Assembly (NCBI GenBank): GCA_947464585.1
Contig: CANHYS010000072.1
Coordinates: forward strand, 1 to 7,991
Length of the DNA: 7,991 bases
Direction of reading: 5' to 3'
From: Planctomycetaceae bacterium
GTDB lineage: Bacteria; Planctomycetota; Planctomycetia; Pirellulales; UBA1268
The translations under genes were made by a program, and so were the position numbers. The notes below the pieces were generated by a model. That model was not told the origin of the DNA. It saw only the letters and a program-made list of their open reading frames with translations, and searched no databases. Positions 6,970 through 7,991 of this stretch are shown here, piece by piece (the first letter of the stretch is position 1; the number at the start of each line of letters is the position of its first letter).

Positions 6970-7991
6970 TCAGTCTTCGTTTCGCCGCGTGTCACGCCGG
7001 TCGACAATCCGTCGCCCCTTGCCCTCGAACCGCGGCAGGCTGCCCGCCGGAACGGCGGCCACATCCACCCGCAGCCCGAGCCGCACCTGCATCTCCCGGG
7101 CCACGCGTCCAGGGTCGGCGAGGCGATCCTCTATCTCCAACTTCAACACGTCAAGGCTTTCGTGCGTGGCGGCAGTGAGCCGATATTCGATGATTTCGGG
7201 AAAGCTGCGGACGATATCGTCGATCGCGCCGGGGAAAATGTTCACGCCGCGGACCACGAGCATGTCATCGGTGCGCCCGAGCACGCCACCTTCGAGCCGC
7301 ACCCATGGACACGCCCCCGCCTCGATCGCATCTGGCGTTGGCCACCGCGGCCGCACGAGATCGCCGGTGCGGTAGCGGATCAATGGCGCGCCCACGCGGC
7401 CGAGCGTCGTGAGCACCAGCTCCGACAACTCGCCCGGTTCGGCGGCCTGCCCCGTCTTCACCGCCAGAAACTCGGCATGAAACCATGGTTCGATCACGTC
7501 GAGGCCGTGGCCCGCCAGATCGCCCACGCCCCACGGCCCCACCTCGGTGGCGCCGGCATGATCGAGCAACTCCGCCCCCCACGCCTCGCGAATTCTCGAC
7601 CGCACCGCTGGCACCGAGCCGCCGGGCTCACCTGCCACAATAACCAGGCGAATCGGCACGTGCTTCAGGTCGAGCTTGTGGTCGGCCGCGACCTCCGCCA
7701 GATGCAGGCTGTAGCTCGGCGTGGCCACAAGCACCGTCGCTCCGATGGATCTCGCCATCTCGAGCCGCGCGAGCGTCGTCATCCCCCCGGTGGGAATCGC
7801 CATCGCCCGCCGGGAGAGCACGGCGTCGAAGCAGCTCCAAAAGCCGGCAAAGGGACCAAACGAAGAAGCCACGAGCACTCGATCGCCCGGCCGCACGCCG
7901 CCGCGGTCGAGGATCGATTCCCAGCATGCCATCCACCATGCCCAGTCCTCGGCCGTGTCGAAGACAGGCATCGGCCGGCCGTGCGTGCCGC
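6970..7991 (-). CDS. PaaK-family adenylate-forming CoA ligase (runs off right edge)
   Basis: Members activate a carboxylic acid with ATP to an acyl-adenylate and then to a CoA thioester; phenylacetate-CoA ligase PaaK is the type enzyme. About 340 of an expected 430 or so residues are visible. The open frame continues to the edge: codons before the first visible Met (7971) read GTHGRP, matching the Gly-rich P-loop motif, so that Met is internal. Numbering from it, further signatures are HAGATEVG (138-145, adenylate-binding), YRTGDLVR (200-207, with the ribose-binding Asp), GRTDDMLVVRGVNIFPGAID (232-251, hinge into the C-terminal lid) and FEGKGRRIVDRR (315-326, whose K318 is the expected catalytic Lys). 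No transmembrane segment is seen. The neighbouring DUF971 gene follows after 26 bases. Substrate cannot be told: no other phenylacetate-pathway gene is in view, and the family includes ligases for other aromatic or fatty acids. Confidence 0.9.
   Translation of the reverse strand, partial: GTHGRPMPVFDTAEDWAWWMACWESILDRGGVRPGDRVLVASSFGPFAGFWSCFDAVLSRRAMAIPTGGMTTLARLEMARSIGATVLVATPSYSLHLAEVAADHKLDLKHVPIRLVIVAGEPGGSVPAVRSRIREAWGAELLDHAGATEVGPWGVGDLAGHGLDVIEPWFHAEFLAVKTGQAAEPGELSELVLTTLGRVGAPLIRYRTGDLVRPRWPTPDAIEAGACPWVRLEGGVLGRTDDMLVVRGVNIFPGAIDDIVRSFPEIIEYRLTAATHESLDVLKLEIEDRLADPGRVAREMQVRLGLRVDVAAVPAGSLPRFEGKGRRIVDRRDTRRNED

Noticed and set aside
6810..7064. A minus-strand frame containing a Lys-rich run (KTEKKAEKK), looking like a basic peptide.
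   Set aside because: The Lys run comes from the purine-rich Shine-Dalgarno area between the ligase and DUF971 genes. The frame overlaps both genes out of phase and matches nothing I recognise.
6572..7375. A 267-codon plus-strand open frame crossing the DUF971 gene and part of the ligase gene.
   Set aside because: It is opposite two recognised proteins and its Arg/Ser/Pro-rich translation shows no domain.

Overview
This 7,991-base window is GC-rich, with a strong preference for G or C at third codon positions. It is densely packed with ordinary bacterial chromosomal genes: six protein-coding genes cover nearly all of it, and two of them run off the window ends. I see no tRNA, rRNA, CRISPR array, insertion sequence or phage gene. 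The organism is probably a Gram-negative, high-GC bacterium, because it has an RND pump with a periplasmic adaptor. The style of the CarB, DUF971 and PaaK-like proteins would fit a planctomycete, but that is an impression and no marker in the window proves it.

Layout. (1) Bases 1-1286, minus strand: the first 428 codons of carB, the large subunit of carbamoyl-phosphate synthase; the rest lies left of the window. (2) Bases 1287-1419: a 133-bp divergent intergenic region that should hold promoters for both flanking genes. (3) Bases 1420-6668, plus strand: a tight three-gene unit of ahpD (alkylhydroperoxidase), an RND periplasmic adaptor (27-bp gap) and an RND inner-membrane transporter (4-bp ATGA overlap). 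(4) Bases 6602-7991, minus strand: a two-gene unit transcribed towards the pump, made of a PaaK-family adenylate-forming CoA ligase (N-terminus outside the window) and, 26 bp downstream, a small DUF971 protein. The DUF971 gene overlaps the 3' end of the pump gene tail-to-tail by 67 bp.

How the genes work together. The adaptor and transporter should form the inner-membrane and periplasmic parts of a tripartite, proton-driven export system. No outer-membrane TolC-type channel is present here, so the channel must be encoded elsewhere. AhpD, placed first in the same apparent transcript, would reduce peroxides or a related disulfide partner; its usual partner AhpC is absent. The link between peroxide defence and export is inferred from gene order only. 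CarB (pyrimidine and arginine synthesis) and the ligase/DUF971 pair look like unrelated neighbours.

I did not find a convincing new biological system. The points most worth a second look are the ahpD-RND gene order, an insertion in the adaptor's lipoyl domain, a smaller insertion in the pump's periplasmic domain, a Leu in the AhpD CxxC loop, and the coding overlap of the two convergent operons.
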